From the NCBI RefSeq assembly GCF_900116375.1, contig NZ_UETB01000002.1:1-64000 (forward strand): 64,000 nt of DNA, given 5' to 3'. Under the pieces are notes generated by a model, which saw only the letters and a program-made list of their open reading frames with translations, had not been told where the DNA came from and searched no databases. Positions 53,901 through 62,505 of the stretch are shown here, one piece after another (the stretch's first letter is position 1; the number at the start of each line of letters is the position of its first letter). Source of the DNA: Georgenia satyanarayanai. Lineage in GTDB: Bacteria > Actinomycetota > Actinomycetes > Actinomycetales > Actinomycetaceae. A program made the position numbers and the translations under genes.

Positions 53901-54540
53901 AGCGGATCTCCTCGACGGTGTCACCCCAGAACTCCACGCGCATCGGGTGGTCCTCGGCCGGCGGGAACACGTCGAGGATGCCGCCGCGGACGGCGAACTG
54001 GCCGCGGGCCTCGACCATGTCGACGCGCGAGTAGGCCGCCGCGGACAGGCCGGCCGCCACGTCCTCGAGGCTGTGCTCGTCACCGACCTCGAGCTCGACC
54101 GGCTGCAGCTCGCCGAGCCCCTTGATGACCGGCTGGAGCAGCGCCCGCACCGGCATGACAAGCACCCGGATCGGGCCGGTGCGGCCGGTGCCGGGGTGGG
54201 CGAGGCGGCGGAAGACCGCGATGCGGCGGGCCACGGTGTCGCTGCGCGGGGAGAGCCGCTCGTGCGGGAGGGTCTCCCACGAGGGCAGCACGGCGACGTC
54301 GTCGGCCGGAAGGAAGTTACGGACGGCGGCAGCGGCGTCGTCGGCCTCACGGCCGGTGGCGGTGACGACGACGACGGGCCGGTCGGTGCGCCCCTCACGC
54401 TCGGTGATCGCCGCGACGAGGGCAGCACGGACTCCGAGCGGGATGCTCACGGTCCGCTCGCCGCCGTGCGCGGCCGCGGCGACCGCCTGGGCGAAGGCGG
54501 GGTCGGCGAGGAGCGGAGGGATGAGTCCGGTGAGTCGCAT
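50947..54540 (-). CDS. mfd: Transcription-repair coupling factor
   Basis: 1197 aa from ATG 54540. Domains in order: UvrB-homologous N-terminus (VVVVTATGREADDAAAAVRN to about 500), the RNA-polymerase-interacting CarD-like domain with LRPGDYVVHEQHGVGRFIEL, RecG-type motor with Walker A MDRLLSGDVGYGKTEIALRA and DEEQ box LVIIDEEQRFGVEHKETLK, helicase C with ETGLDISNANTLLVDRAD and QLRGRVGRGRDRAYAYFLYP, and the C-terminal TRCF domain. It removes stalled polymerase and recruits excision repair. A -10 TAGAAT lies at 54603-54608 on the minus strand. Confidence 0.97.
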   Translation of the reverse strand: MRLTGLIPPLLADPAFAQAVAAAAHGGERTVSIPLGVRAALVAAITEREGRTDRPVVVVTATGREADDAAAAVRNFLPADDVAVLPSWETLPHERLSPRSDTVARRIAVFRRLAHPGTGRTGPIRVLVMPVRALLQPVIKGLGELQPVELEVGDEHSLEDVAAGLSAAAYSRVDMVEARGQFAVRGGILDVFPPAEDHPMRVEFWGDTVEEIRWFSVADQRSLDVADHGLWAPPAREMLLTGAVRARAKALVAEMPGAADMLERLSEGIAVEGMESLAPLLVDGLQPVLDLVPDDALVLMSEPERIRRRAHDLVSTTEEFLAAAWASAAAGGTTPVELRSASFATLEDTHDLARGRGLGWWDLTSLSAEMPDAPDDDGAAGEDTAAVAARDVEPYRGDLPRALADLRALTQDGWRLLVTTQGPGPARRMVEQLADADVPARQVEDVVEEPPASVVLVTPASVPRGFVAPGLRLAIVTESDLTGRAGTSTRDMRKMPSRRRGVVDPLALRPGDYVVHEQHGVGRFIELIQRTVGRGKEATTREYLVIEYASSKRGQPGDRLFVPTDSLDQVTKYSGGEAPSVNKMGGGDWAKTKSRARKAVREIAAELIRLYAARASTKGHAFGPDTPWQRELEDAFPYVETPDQLVTIEEVKADMERQMPMDRLLSGDVGYGKTEIALRAAFKAVQDGKQVAVLVPTTLLVQQHFDTFSERYAGFPVEVRALSRFQTDKEAAETREGLSAGTVDVVIGTHRLLTGEARFKDLGLVIIDEEQRFGVEHKETLKQLRTDVDVLAMSATPIPRTLEMAITGIREMSTLATPPEERHPILTYVGPYEEKQVAAAIRREMLREGQVFFVHNRVSSIQRAASRISELVPEARVAVAHGQMGEHQLERVIQDFWNKEFDVLVCTTIVETGLDISNANTLLVDRADTFGLSQLHQLRGRVGRGRDRAYAYFLYPPEKPLTETAHDRLTTIAAHTELGSGIQVAMKDLEIRGAGNLLGGEQSGHIAGVGFDLYIRMVADAVAEFRGEKEQEKADVRIELPVDAHVPHDYIEHERLRLEAYAKISAADDDAAIDAVRTELADRYGPVPEQVERLFAVAALRTRARAVGLSDITAQGRYVRFAPVELPESAQLRLKRLYPGTVLKPAVRTILVPFPTTAKVAGKPLHDAALLVWAGELIEAVLTSSVAAAAQVATSTP

Positions 54541-54685
54541 GGGTCCTTCGCGGGTGGGCAGCACAGGCGCCCCGCATCCTGGCAGGAGCGGGGGACCCTC
54601 CGATTCTACGGCGGCTCGCCGCCCGTCTCCCGGTGAGCCGTGCCGTTCCGCTGCCGGCCGAGCCGAGGTGCGGCACACTGGGCCG

Positions 54686-55306
54686 ATGGCGCGCTACATC
54701 GAGCTCCACCCCCAGGACCCCCAGCCGCGCCGCCTCGCGCAGGTCACCGAGGCGCTGCGCGACGGCGGCCTCATCGCCTACCCGACCGACTCCGGGTACG
54801 CGCTCGGCGCACGGCTGGGCAGCAAGGAAGCCCTCGACCGGATCCGCACGATCCGGCGGCTGGACGACAAGCACCACTTCACCCTCATGTGCGCCACCCT
54901 CGCGCAGGCGGGCACCTTCGTCATCCTCGACAACGCCGCCTTCCGGCTGGTGAAGTCGCTGACGCCCGGTCCCTACACCTTCATCGTCAAGGCGACGAAG
55001 GAGGTGCCCCGGATGATGCTCCAGCCGAAGAAGCTCACCGTCGGCGTGCGCGTGCCGGACCACCGGGTGCCCCTCGCGCTGCTGTCCGAGCTCGGGGAGC
55101 CGATGCTCACCTCCTCGCTCATCCTGCCGGGCAGCGCGGAGACGATGTCGGAGGGCTGGGTCGTCAACGACGAGATCGGGCACCTCGTGGACGTCGTCGT
55201 CGACGCACCGGTGGCATCGGTCGAGCCGACCACCGTCGTCGACCTCACCGGCGGCACGCCCGAGGTGGTGCGTGCCGGCGCGGGAGACACCTCCCGCTTC
55301 GAGTGA
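54686..55306 (+). CDS. YciO/TsaC-like L-threonylcarbamoyladenylate synthase family protein
   Basis: 206 aa. The YrdC fold shows DGGLIAYPTDSGYALGARLG, IRRLDDKHHFTLMCATLAQA, SLTPGPYTFIVKATKEVP and VGVRVPDHRVPLALLSELG. The spacing and sequence fit the YciO branch, whose role in tRNA t6A synthesis is less certain than that of TsaC. CACACT six bases before the ATG suggests a leaderless start. It is divergent from mfd and convergent with pth 3 bp away. Confidence 0.9.
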   Translation: MARYIELHPQDPQPRRLAQVTEALRDGGLIAYPTDSGYALGARLGSKEALDRIRTIRRLDDKHHFTLMCATLAQAGTFVILDNAAFRLVKSLTPGPYTFIVKATKEVPRMMLQPKKLTVGVRVPDHRVPLALLSELGEPMLTSSLILPGSAETMSEGWVVNDEIGHLVDVVVDAPVASVEPTTVVDLTGGTPEVVRAGAGDTSRFE

Positions 55307-55309
55307 GCC

Positions 55310-55903
55310 TCAGGGGGTGTGGAGGCGCAGCTGTGCCTTCTCCAGACCCTCGGTGACGACGTGCTCGACGGCGTCGGCCGCCTCCTCCAGCGTGACGAGG
55401 AGCTCGGGCCGCTCGGCAGGGGAGAAGTCGCGCAGGACGAAGTCCGCGGCGTCCATCCGGCCCGGCGGTCGGCCGATGCCGACGCGCAGGCGCACGTAGT
55501 CGCGGGTGCCGGTCGAGGCGGAGATGGACCGCAGGCCGTTGTGCCCACCCTCGCCGCCGCCGCGCTTGAGACGCAGCGTGCTCGGCGGCAGGTCGAGCTC
55601 GTCGTGGATGACGAGGAGGCGCTCCGGGGGGATGTCGTAGAAGCGGAGCAGGGCGCTGACCGGTTCGCCGGAGACGTTCATGTACGTGCCGGGGATGGCG
55701 AGGACGACCCGCGGTCCGGGCGCCCCACCCGGAAGCACGCCGAGGCGTGCGTCGGCCACGTGGGCGCGCGCCTTGTGGCTGGTGAGCGAGCTGCCGGCAC
55801 GGCGGGAGAGGAGGTCGATGACCATCCGCCCGACGTTGTGCCGGTTGCCGGCGTACTTCGGGCCGGGGTTGCCGAGCCCGGCCACGAGCCAGGTGTCGTT
55901 CAT
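55310..55903 (-). CDS. pth: Peptidyl-tRNA hydrolase
   Basis: 197 aa from ATG 55903. Motifs: [20 protein letters not shown] with the catalytic His, [33 protein letters not shown] with the catalytic Asp, and [20 protein letters not shown]. It frees tRNA from peptidyl-tRNA that drops off ribosomes. rplY lies upstream in the same direction with a strong hairpin between them. The 3' end lies 3 bp from the YciO-like gene. Confidence 0.96.
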   Translation of the reverse strand: MNDTWLVAGLGNPGPKYAGNRHNVGRMVIDLLSRRAGSSLTSHKARAHVADARLGVLPGGAPGPRVVLAIPGTYMNVSGEPVSALLRFYDIPPERLLVIHDELDLPPSTLRLKRGGGEGGHNGLRSISASTGTRDYVRLRVGIGRPPGRMDAADFVLRDFSPAERPELLVTLEEAADAVEHVVTEGLEKAQLRLHTP

Positions 55904-55922
55904 GTCTCTCCCTGCACAGACG

Positions 55923-55962
55923 TGAGCCCACGTCACGCCCTGCCGGGCGTGACGTGGGCTCA
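55923..55962. terminator. Hairpin between rplY and pth
   Basis: TGAGCCCACGTCACGCCC (55923-55940) is the exact reverse complement of 55945-55962, loop TGCC. It begins 6 bp past the rplY stop and ends 20 bp before the pth start, a likely terminator for rplY that could also modulate pth. No U-tract follows. Confidence 0.72.
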
Positions 55963-55967
55963 GGGCA

Positions 55968-56588
55968 TCAGGCCTCGGAGGAGTCCGCGCCGGCGGAGGA
56001 GCCGGCCTCGGCGGACGCCTCGTCGGCGGCGAGGTCGTCGGCCGACGCACGCGGCGTGGAGACGATGACGACCTCGTGCTCCGGGTCGACGTCGATCGTC
56101 GCGCCCTCGGGGCGGGGGATGTCGCTGACGCGCAGGATGGCGCCGTCCTCGAGACCCTCGATGGAGACCTCGATGATCTCGGGGATGTTCGTCGCCGGGA
56201 CGGTCACCGTGAGGTGCTGCAGCTCGACCTGGTGGATCGTGCCGGGAGCGGACTCGCCGACGACGTGGACCGGGACCTCGACGGTGACCTTCTCGCCCTT
56301 GCGGACGATGACGAGGTCGACGTGGTCGATCGTGCGGCGGACCGGGTCGCGCTGGACGTCCTTGGCGAGGGCGGTCTGCTTCTTGCCGTCGATGACGAGG
56401 GTGAGCAGCGCGTTCGCGTTGTCCTTGAGCGCGAGGAAGGTCGCGTGGGACTCGAGCGCGAGGTGCTGGGGGGCCTCACCGTGCCCGTAGAGGACGGCCG
56501 GGATGAGGTTCGCGCGGCGGGTGCGGCGGGCGGCGCCCTTGCCGAACTCGGTGCGGGTCGAGGCGTTGAGGGTATGGGTGTCGGCCAC
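55968..56588 (-). CDS. rplY: 50S ribosomal protein L25/general stress protein Ctc
   Basis: 206 aa from GTG 56588, Ctc type. The N-terminal 5S-rRNA-binding domain has [28 protein letters not shown] and [19 protein letters not shown]; the C-terminal TL5 domain runs from about 100 to 180, followed by an Ala/Ser/Glu-rich acidic tail. It belongs to the large ribosomal subunit. A TATCAT at 56715-56720 on the minus strand may be its -10, about 130 bases upstream. Confidence 0.95.
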   Translation of the reverse strand: MADTHTLNASTRTEFGKGAARRTRRANLIPAVLYGHGEAPQHLALESHATFLALKDNANALLTLVIDGKKQTALAKDVQRDPVRRTIDHVDLVIVRKGEKVTVEVPVHVVGESAPGTIHQVELQHLTVTVPATNIPEIIEVSIEGLEDGAILRVSDIPRPEGATIDVDPEHEVVIVSTPRASADDLAADEASAEAGSSAGADSSEA

Positions 56589-56797
56589 GGGGATCTCCTG
56601 TTGGGCGTCGGTACGGCGGCAGCGCCAGGGCACGGGAGGACACGCGGCACCCGGAGGCGCCACCGCGTCGATCACGGAGCCGGTGTCCGAACTCCCTCGC
56701 CGAGGCAACCTGTCGATGATACCCGACGCGCAACCACCCGATCGAGCGCAGGTGAACGTGACGACCGCTACCCGCATCGCCGGCGCGCTCGGCTGCT

Positions 56798-57715
56798 TCA
56801 CCTGCGGTCGCCGCCCGGGACGAGGCCGACCGATGCCATCAGGCGCGCGAACGTCTCGAGGCGATAGGCCTCGTCCCAGGTCCAGCGCGCCATGTCGTTC
56901 CCCGCCCGGCGCAACCGGTCCTCGCGCTGCTTCTCCTTCCAGAGGGCTTCGCGCGCATCCTCGTCGGAGCCCAGAAGCTCGCGTCCGAACTTCACGAAGC
57001 CGTCGAACTCTCCGCAGAGGCCGAGCTCCGGCCACCAGAAGTCGGTGCGTCCGATGAAGCCGTTCTCGTCGAAGAACTCCTCCTGCAGCACCGGTAGGGG
57101 CACCGCCAAGGTGATCATCTGCGCGCGGCTCAGTGACTCACCGACGGACTCTGCGCGTCCGTCGGCGTGCTCGACGACGGCACGGGCACGCTGGATGCCC
57201 CGTGTCCCGGCGAGCCGCTCAACCTCGGCCTCGAGCTCCGCGGTCGTCACGAGGCCGTGCCTCACAGCGTAATCGGCGCTCGCCAGTCCGGAGGCGAAGC
57301 TCCGCACCCGTGCCAGGTCCACGACGGTGCGCGGTGCCGATGTCACGGCGATGCCGTCGACGAGGATGACCTCGGGCACGTACCGGGTCCCGTGGCGCGC
57401 CACGTGGGCGCTGCCACGACCTCCGGATCCCGCTTCCTCCACGACATGGGTGACCGTCGGCCACCCACCGACGATGGGAAGCCCGAGCAGGACCGCTGCG
57501 GACTCGCGGGCCAGGGGCGCCGAGACCTTCAGGGACTCGACAGTTGCCCGGACGTAGAGCTCGTACCGCCGTTCCTTCCCGGCCGCTTCCCACTCCGTAC
57601 GTGGCAGATAGGTCCCGTGCCGGACCTTGACGTACTGGGAGGCGTTCCTCCTGGGGTCGACACCTCGCGAGACAGCCTGGCGCGTTCGGATCAGAGTGGG
57701 AGGCGGCTGGTTCAT
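56798..57715 (-). CDS. DUF559/Vsr-like endonuclease-domain protein (AbiEi-like N-terminus)
   Basis: 305 aa from ATG 57715. The N-terminal part (LIRTRQAVSRGVDPRRNASQ, then VRHGTYLPRTEW) resembles the winged-helix head of AbiEi-type proteins. The C-terminal domain has GRTDFWWPELGLCGEFDGFV followed by K, the D...ExD...K pattern of PD-(D/E)xK nucleases, and ends LRRAGNDMARWTWDEAYRLE. No antitoxin or toxin partner is adjacent. Its function is unknown; a standalone nuclease or DNA-binding protein is possible. Hairpins bound it at both ends. Confidence 0.7.
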   Translation of the reverse strand: MNQPPPTLIRTRQAVSRGVDPRRNASQYVKVRHGTYLPRTEWEAAGKERRYELYVRATVESLKVSAPLARESAAVLLGLPIVGGWPTVTHVVEEAGSGGRGSAHVARHGTRYVPEVILVDGIAVTSAPRTVVDLARVRSFASGLASADYAVRHGLVTTAELEAEVERLAGTRGIQRARAVVEHADGRAESVGESLSRAQMITLAVPLPVLQEEFFDENGFIGRTDFWWPELGLCGEFDGFVKFGRELLGSDEDAREALWKEKQREDRLRRAGNDMARWTWDEAYRLETFARLMASVGLVPGGDRR

Positions 57716-57861
57716 CGAGCCAGAGTCGGGCACCACCCGCCCACCCGGCGCGGAGGCAGCGCGGTCCTGTGGAGCCCTGGCCACTCTCCGTCGCTGTGGA
57801 TCACCCCGGTCGGTCGTCCCCACCCGGGCAGCGACCGTAGGCCCCCCACCCGCGAGCGCAG

Positions 57862-57911
57862 GCGAAAGTGACGGCCGCGGGTGTCGCGAGACCCGCGGCC
57901 GTCACTTTCGC
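57862..57911. terminator. Hairpin after prs with 21-bp perfect arms
   Basis: Arms 57862-57882 (GCGAAAGTGACGGCCGCGGG plus T) and 57891-57911 are exact complements, loop GTCGCGAG. It lies about 90 bp past the prs stop on the minus strand. The preceding CGAGCGCAGG and the start of the arm also occur, slightly changed, at 56743-56765, on the other side of the DUF559-type gene. Confidence 0.7.
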
Positions 57912-57998
57912 GTGCACTCGATCCGGAGGAGGACGGCGGCCTCCGACGGACGGCGGCTTCTCGGAGGCGGTCCGGGAGGGCCGCGGACGCCGGAGGCC

Positions 57999-58979
57999 CT
58001 ACGCGTTGCCGTCGAAGAGGCTGGTCACCGAGCCGTCGTCGAACACCGCACGGATCGCACGCGCGAGGAGCGGCGCGATCGGCAGCACCGTGAGCTGGGG
58101 GAAGTGCTTGCTCACGTCGATCGGGAGGGTGTCGGTGATGACGACCTCCCGGGCGCCGCACTCGCTCAGCCGCTGCGCGGCCGGGTCGGACAGCACGCCG
58201 TGGGTGGCGGCGACGATGACGTCCCGCGCCCCGGCGGCCTTGACCACCTTGACGGCCTCGGCGATGGTGCCGCCGGTGTCGATGAGGTCGTCGACGAGCA
58301 CGCAGGTGCGCCCCTCGACCTCACCGACCACGCGGTTGGCCACCGCCTGGTTCGGCCTGGTGATGTCGCGGGTCTTGTGGACGAAGGCGAGCGGTCCCCC
58401 GCCGAGCTTCTCGGCCCACTTCTCGGCCACCCGGATGCGGCCGGCGTCCGGGGAGACGACGGTGACGTTGCTCGTGTCGACCCGTGAACGCACGTAGTCG
58501 GTGAGGATCGGCATCGCCCACAGGTGGTCGACGGGCCCGTTGAAGAAGCCCTGCACCTGCGCGGCGTGGAGGTCCACCGACATGAGGCGGTCCGCGCCGG
58601 CGGTCTTGAACATGTCGGCGATGAAGCGCGCGGAGATGGGCTCGCGGCCCTTGTGCTTCTTGTCCTGCCGGGCGTAGGGGTAGAAGGGCGCGATGACCGT
58701 GATGCGCTTGGCCGAGGCACGCTTGAGCGCGTCGACCATGAGCAGCTGCTCCATGAGCCACTGGTTGATCGGCGCCGTGTGCGACTGGAGCACGAAGGCG
58801 TCCGAGCCTCGCACGCTCTCCTCGAAGCGGACGTAGATCTCACCGTTGGCGAAGTCGTACGCCGTGGTGGGGACGAGCTCGGTCTCGAGCTCCTCGGCGA
58901 CGGCGCTCGCCAGGGCGGGGTGCGCACGTCCGGACACAAGGACGAGTCGCTTCTCGCCGCGTGAGGTGATGCCTGTCAT
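57999..58979 (-). CDS. prs: Ribose-phosphate pyrophosphokinase
   Basis: 326 aa from ATG 58979, which overlaps the glmU stop (ATGA). Motifs: FANGEIYVRFEESVRGSDAF, VIAPFYPYARQDKKHKGREP, the Mg-PRPP loop in VVSPDAGRIRVAEKWAEKLG, and CVLVDDLIDTGGTIAEAVKV, the PRPP-binding signature. It makes PRPP for nucleotide, His and Trp synthesis. Coupling to glmU is standard in actinobacteria. Confidence 0.97.
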   Translation of the reverse strand: MTGITSRGEKRLVLVSGRAHPALASAVAEELETELVPTTAYDFANGEIYVRFEESVRGSDAFVLQSHTAPINQWLMEQLLMVDALKRASAKRITVIAPFYPYARQDKKHKGREPISARFIADMFKTAGADRLMSVDLHAAQVQGFFNGPVDHLWAMPILTDYVRSRVDTSNVTVVSPDAGRIRVAEKWAEKLGGGPLAFVHKTRDITRPNQAVANRVVGEVEGRTCVLVDDLIDTGGTIAEAVKVVKAAGARDVIVAATHGVLSDPAAQRLSECGAREVVITDTLPIDVSKHFPQLTVLPIAPLLARAIRAVFDDGSVTSLFDGNA

Positions 58980-60577
58980 CGCTCGGTGCTGCTCCCGGTC
59001 GTGTCGGAGGGGGCGTCGCCGTCGCGAGGGACGGCGGTGCCGTGGTTGCCGCGGGCCAGCTCGGCCCGTGCCTGGGGGGAGAGCTCACGATCCTCGTCGG
59101 CCCCGAGCACCTTGCTCGCGGCCTCCGCGGAGGGCGTACCGGGCCGGCGCCGCAGCACCCAGCCCTCGATGTTGCGCTGCGTCATGGAGTTGACGGCCAG
59201 CGCGCCCGGCGGGACGTCCTTGAGCAGGACGGTGCCCGCACCGGTGTAGGCGCCGTCACCGACGGTCACCGGCGCGACGAACATGTTGTCCGAGCCGGTG
59301 CGCGCGCCGTTGCCGACCTTCGAGCGGTGCTTCTTCACGCCGTCGTAGTTGACGAAGACGGAGGCGGCGCCGATGTTCGTGCCCTCCCCGATCTCCGCGT
59401 CACCGACGTAGGACAGGTGCGGGACCTTGGAGCCGGCGCCGATCTGCGCGTCCTTGGTCTCGACGAACGTGCCGATCTTGCCGCCCTCGCCCAGGACGGT
59501 GTCCTGGCGCAGGTAGGCGAAGGGGCCGACCGTGGCGCGCGGGCCGACGGTGGCGCTGAAGCCGTGGGTGCGGACGACGGTCGCCTCGGCGCCGACGACG
59601 ACGTCACGCAGGGTGGTGTCGGGACCGATCTCCGCGCCGTCGTCGACGGTCGTGGAGCCGTGCAGCTGGGTGCCGGGGTGGATGGTGACGTCGCGGCCGA
59701 GGCGGACCTCGACGTCGACCCACGTGGTGGCGGGGTCGACCACGGTGACGCCGGCCCGCATCCACTCGGCGACGACACGGCGGTTGAGCTCGGCGCCGAT
59801 CGCCGCGAGCTGGGCGCGGTCGTTGACGCCGGTCACGAGCCACTCGTCCTCGACGACGAGCGCACGCACCCGCTTGCCGTCGCCGTGGGCGAGGGCGACG
59901 ACGTCGGTGAGGTAGACCTCGCCCTGGTCGTTGGCGTCGTCCACGCGGGTGAGGGCGTCACGGAGCACGTCGGCGTCGAAGACGTACACGGAGGCGTTGA
60001 TCTCGTCGATCTCACGCTGCTCGGCGGTGGCGTCGCGCTCCTCGACGATCGCGACGACGTCGCCGCTCTCGTCGCGCACCACTCGCCCGTAGCCGTAGGG
60101 GTCGAGCAGGCGGGTGCTGAGCAGGGTGACGGCGTTGCCGTCGGCCTCGTGCGCCGCCAGCATCTGCTGCAGGGTGGCGGAGTCGAGCAGGGGCACGTCC
60201 CCGGCGGTGACGACGACCGGACCCTCGAGGCGTCCGCCGCCGGACGCGGCGACGCCGGACAGGAGCGCCGCACCGGCCTCCTCGAGCCCGTCGAGGACCC
60301 CGAGCGCGCACTGGACCGCGCGGCCAGTCCCGGGCACGGCGTCCTGGTCGACGACGACGACGCCGGGCAGCTCCTCCTCGGCGTGCGCGGCGACGGTGTC
60401 CCGCTCGTGGCGCACGACGACGGCGAGGCGCCGCGGGTCGAGCTCGGCACCGGCGCGGAGCGCGAAGCCGAGGAGGCTGCGGCCGGCGATGCGGTGCAGC
60501 ACCTTCGGCGTCCGGGACTTCATTCTCGTGCCCTCACCTGCGGCAAGGACGATGACGGCGGCTGGCTGGGCACTCAC
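58976..60577 (-). CDS. glmU: Bifunctional UDP-N-acetylglucosamine diphosphorylase/glucosamine-1-phosphate N-acetyltransferase
   Basis: 533 aa from GTG 60577. The N-terminal uridylyltransferase has VIVLAAGEGTRMKSRTPKVL, VVTAGDVPLLDSATLQQML and VEERDATAEQREIDEINASV. The C-terminal left-handed beta-helix (about 255-455) has YLRQDTVLGEGGKIGTFVET and NYDGVKKHRSKVGNGARTGS with catalytic residues. The last 60 residues are acidic and low in complexity. It makes UDP-GlcNAc for peptidoglycan and, in this lineage, mycothiol. Confidence 0.97.
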   Translation of the reverse strand: MSAQPAAVIVLAAGEGTRMKSRTPKVLHRIAGRSLLGFALRAGAELDPRRLAVVVRHERDTVAAHAEEELPGVVVVDQDAVPGTGRAVQCALGVLDGLEEAGAALLSGVAASGGGRLEGPVVVTAGDVPLLDSATLQQMLAAHEADGNAVTLLSTRLLDPYGYGRVVRDESGDVVAIVEERDATAEQREIDEINASVYVFDADVLRDALTRVDDANDQGEVYLTDVVALAHGDGKRVRALVVEDEWLVTGVNDRAQLAAIGAELNRRVVAEWMRAGVTVVDPATTWVDVEVRLGRDVTIHPGTQLHGSTTVDDGAEIGPDTTLRDVVVGAEATVVRTHGFSATVGPRATVGPFAYLRQDTVLGEGGKIGTFVETKDAQIGAGSKVPHLSYVGDAEIGEGTNIGAASVFVNYDGVKKHRSKVGNGARTGSDNMFVAPVTVGDGAYTGAGTVLLKDVPPGALAVNSMTQRNIEGWVLRRRPGTPSAEAASKVLGADEDRELSPQARAELARGNHGTAVPRDGDAPSDTTGSSTER

Positions 60578-60700
60578 GCGTGTCGGCTCCCTCGTCGGGT
60601 CCTGCTCGGGGTTGTCCCCGGGCTTCGTGCGCTCACCACTCTATCCCGGCGCGAGACGCACGGACCCGCCGTTCCCCGCCTGCGGGGACCGTCCGCGGGG

Positions 60701-60772
60701 CTCCGCCCCCAGGATTCGAACCCGGACCTCAAGGCACCAAAGGCCTGTGTGCTGCCGTTACACCAGGGCGGA
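60701..60772 (-). tRNA. tRNA-Gln (anticodon UUG)
   Basis: 72-nt cloverleaf: acceptor TCCGCCC/GGGCGGA with discriminator G73, anticodon loop CTTTGGT (anticodon TTG), T-arm CCGGG-TTCGAAT-CCTGG. It lies upstream of glmU on the same strand and next to the TetR gene. The CCA end is not encoded. Confidence 0.92.
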
Positions 60773-60860
60773 TCGCGTCGCGGAGCGGCGCAGCGCCTAG
60801 TGTGCCAGGCCGTCGCGGACGTCCTCGGCCGGTCCCCGCCCCGGCAGGCATGATGGGCGG

Positions 60861-61511
60861 GTGACCAGTGACCGATCTCGCACGTCCCGCGCCCGGATGA
60901 CCGCCGGCCAGCGCCGCGAGCAGCTGCTCGACGTCAGCCGCGAGCTCTTCGCCGAGAAGGGCTTCGAGGGCACGAGCGTGGAGGAGATCGCGTCCCGCGC
61001 GAAGGTCTCCAAGCCTGTCGTCTACGAGCACTTCGGCGGCAAGGAGGGCGTGTACGCCGTCATCGTCGACCGCGAGCTGCAGCAGCTGCTGGCGGCGCTG
61101 AGCGGCGCACTGGAGACGGGCGGTCACCCCAAGCGGATCGTCGAGCGGACGGCGCTGGCCCTGCTCGAGTACATCGAGCTCAACACCGACGGCTTCCGCA
61201 TCCTCGTGCGCGACTCCCCCGTCGCGCAGGCCACCGGCACCTTCTCCTCGCTCATCGGGGACGTCGCGACACAGGTGGAGCACCTGCTGGCCGAGCAGTT
61301 CCGCCGTCGTGGGCTGCCCACGAGCACGGCACCGATCTACGCGCAGATGCTCGTCGGCATGATCGCGCTCACCGGGCAGTGGTGGCTCGAGGCACGCAGC
61401 CCCGATCGCGAGACCGTCGCCGCGCACCTCGTCAACCTCTCGTGGAACGGCCTGCAGTCCCTGGAGAAGCACCCGCGCCTCACCGGCCTGCCGGACTCTG
61501 CCGCGACCTGA
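60861..61511 (+). CDS. TetR-family transcriptional regulator
   Basis: 216 aa from GTG 60861; CATGAT six bases upstream suggests a leaderless start. The DNA-binding head reads QRREQLLDVSRELFAEKGFE, TSVEEIASRAKVSKPVVYEH and FGGKEGVYAVIVDREL. The ligand-binding half is TetR_C-like. It precedes the ABC-2 exporter genes by 73 bp in the same direction and probably controls them, a common arrangement. Confidence 0.93.
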   Translation: MTSDRSRTSRARMTAGQRREQLLDVSRELFAEKGFEGTSVEEIASRAKVSKPVVYEHFGGKEGVYAVIVDRELQQLLAALSGALETGGHPKRIVERTALALLEYIELNTDGFRILVRDSPVAQATGTFSSLIGDVATQVEHLLAEQFRRRGLPTSTAPIYAQMLVGMIALTGQWWLEARSPDRETVAAHLVNLSWNGLQSLEKHPRLTGLPDSAAT

Positions 61512-61584
61512 GCCGCACGTTCCGGGCGTCACACCGGTCCCCTAGACTCGGGCCGAACAGCGCCCGGATATCACGGAAGAGGCC

Positions 61585-62505
61585 ATGCCACACCTCGAGT
61601 TCGACCACCTCAACAAGGCGTACGGCTCGCTCCGCGCCCTCACGGACCTCACCTTCTCCGTCGGGGCCGGGGAGATCTTCGGCTTCGTCGGCTCCAACGG
61701 AGCCGGCAAGACGACGGCGATGCGCATCGCGCTCGGCGTGCTCGCCGCCGACTCCGGCGAGGTGCGCTGGAAGGGGCAGCCCCTCGACCTCGACATGCGC
61801 CGCCGCGTCGGCTACATGCCCGAGGAGCGCGGCCTGTACCCGAAGATGAAGGTGGGCGAGCAGCTCGTCTACCTCGCGCGGCTGCACGGTATGAACGAGA
61901 AGCAGGCCACCGCCTCGATGGAGCAGTGGACCGAACGCCTGGGTGTCGCCGCGCGCCGCGACGACGACGTCGAGAAGCTCTCCCTGGGCAACCAGCAGCG
62001 CGTGCAGCTGGCCGCCGCACTCGTCCACGAGGCGGAGATCCTCGTGCTCGACGAGCCGTTCTCCGGGCTGGACCCGGTGGCCGTCGACGTGATGAGCGGC
62101 GTCCTCGCCGAGCGCGCCGCCGCCGGCGTCCCCGTCGTCTTCTCCTCCCACCAGCTCGACCTCGTCGAGCGTCTGTGCGACCGCGTCGGCATCGTCCGCG
62201 CCGGGCAGATGGTCGCCGTCGGCACGAAGGAGGAGCTGCGCCGCACGCCGAACGCGCGTTGGCGGGCTGTCGTGGACGGCGCCTCGGCCGGGTGGGCACG
62301 GACGGTGCCCGGGGCCCGGGTGCTGTCCGACGACGGCCGCGAGGTGGTCGTCGAGCTCACCGGCCACGACGCAGGGGTCGAGCAACCGCTGCTGGCCGCC
62401 GCGACCAGCGCCGGACAGCTGCGCGAGTTCGGGCCGGTCGTGCCGTCGCTCGCCGACCTGTTCCGTGGCGTCGTCAGCGAGACCGAGGAGAAGGACGCAG
62501 CATGA
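61585..62505 (+). CDS. ABC exporter ATP-binding protein (NatA-like)
   Basis: 306 aa. Walker A GSNGAGKTTAMRIA, signature KLSLGNQQRVQLAAAL and Walker B ILVLDEPFSGLDPVAVDVM, switch His SSHQLDLVERLCDRV. The DUF4162-like C-terminus starts about 235. Start ATG 61585 has GGAAGAGG upstream; TAGACT at 61543-61548 may be its own -10. It drives the permease at 62502. The family includes sodium exporters and drug pumps. Confidence 0.93.
   Translation: MPHLEFDHLNKAYGSLRALTDLTFSVGAGEIFGFVGSNGAGKTTAMRIALGVLAADSGEVRWKGQPLDLDMRRRVGYMPEERGLYPKMKVGEQLVYLARLHGMNEKQATASMEQWTERLGVAARRDDDVEKLSLGNQQRVQLAAALVHEAEILVLDEPFSGLDPVAVDVMSGVLAERAAAGVPVVFSSHQLDLVERLCDRVGIVRAGQMVAVGTKEELRRTPNARWRAVVDGASAGWARTVPGARVLSDDGREVVVELTGHDAGVEQPLLAAATSAGQLREFGPVVPSLADLFRGVVSETEEKDAA

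Noticed and set aside
50677-54636. 1319-residue open frame on the plus strand over mfd
   Set aside because: Antisense shadow in GC-rich DNA; the minus strand encodes full-length Mfd with all motifs.
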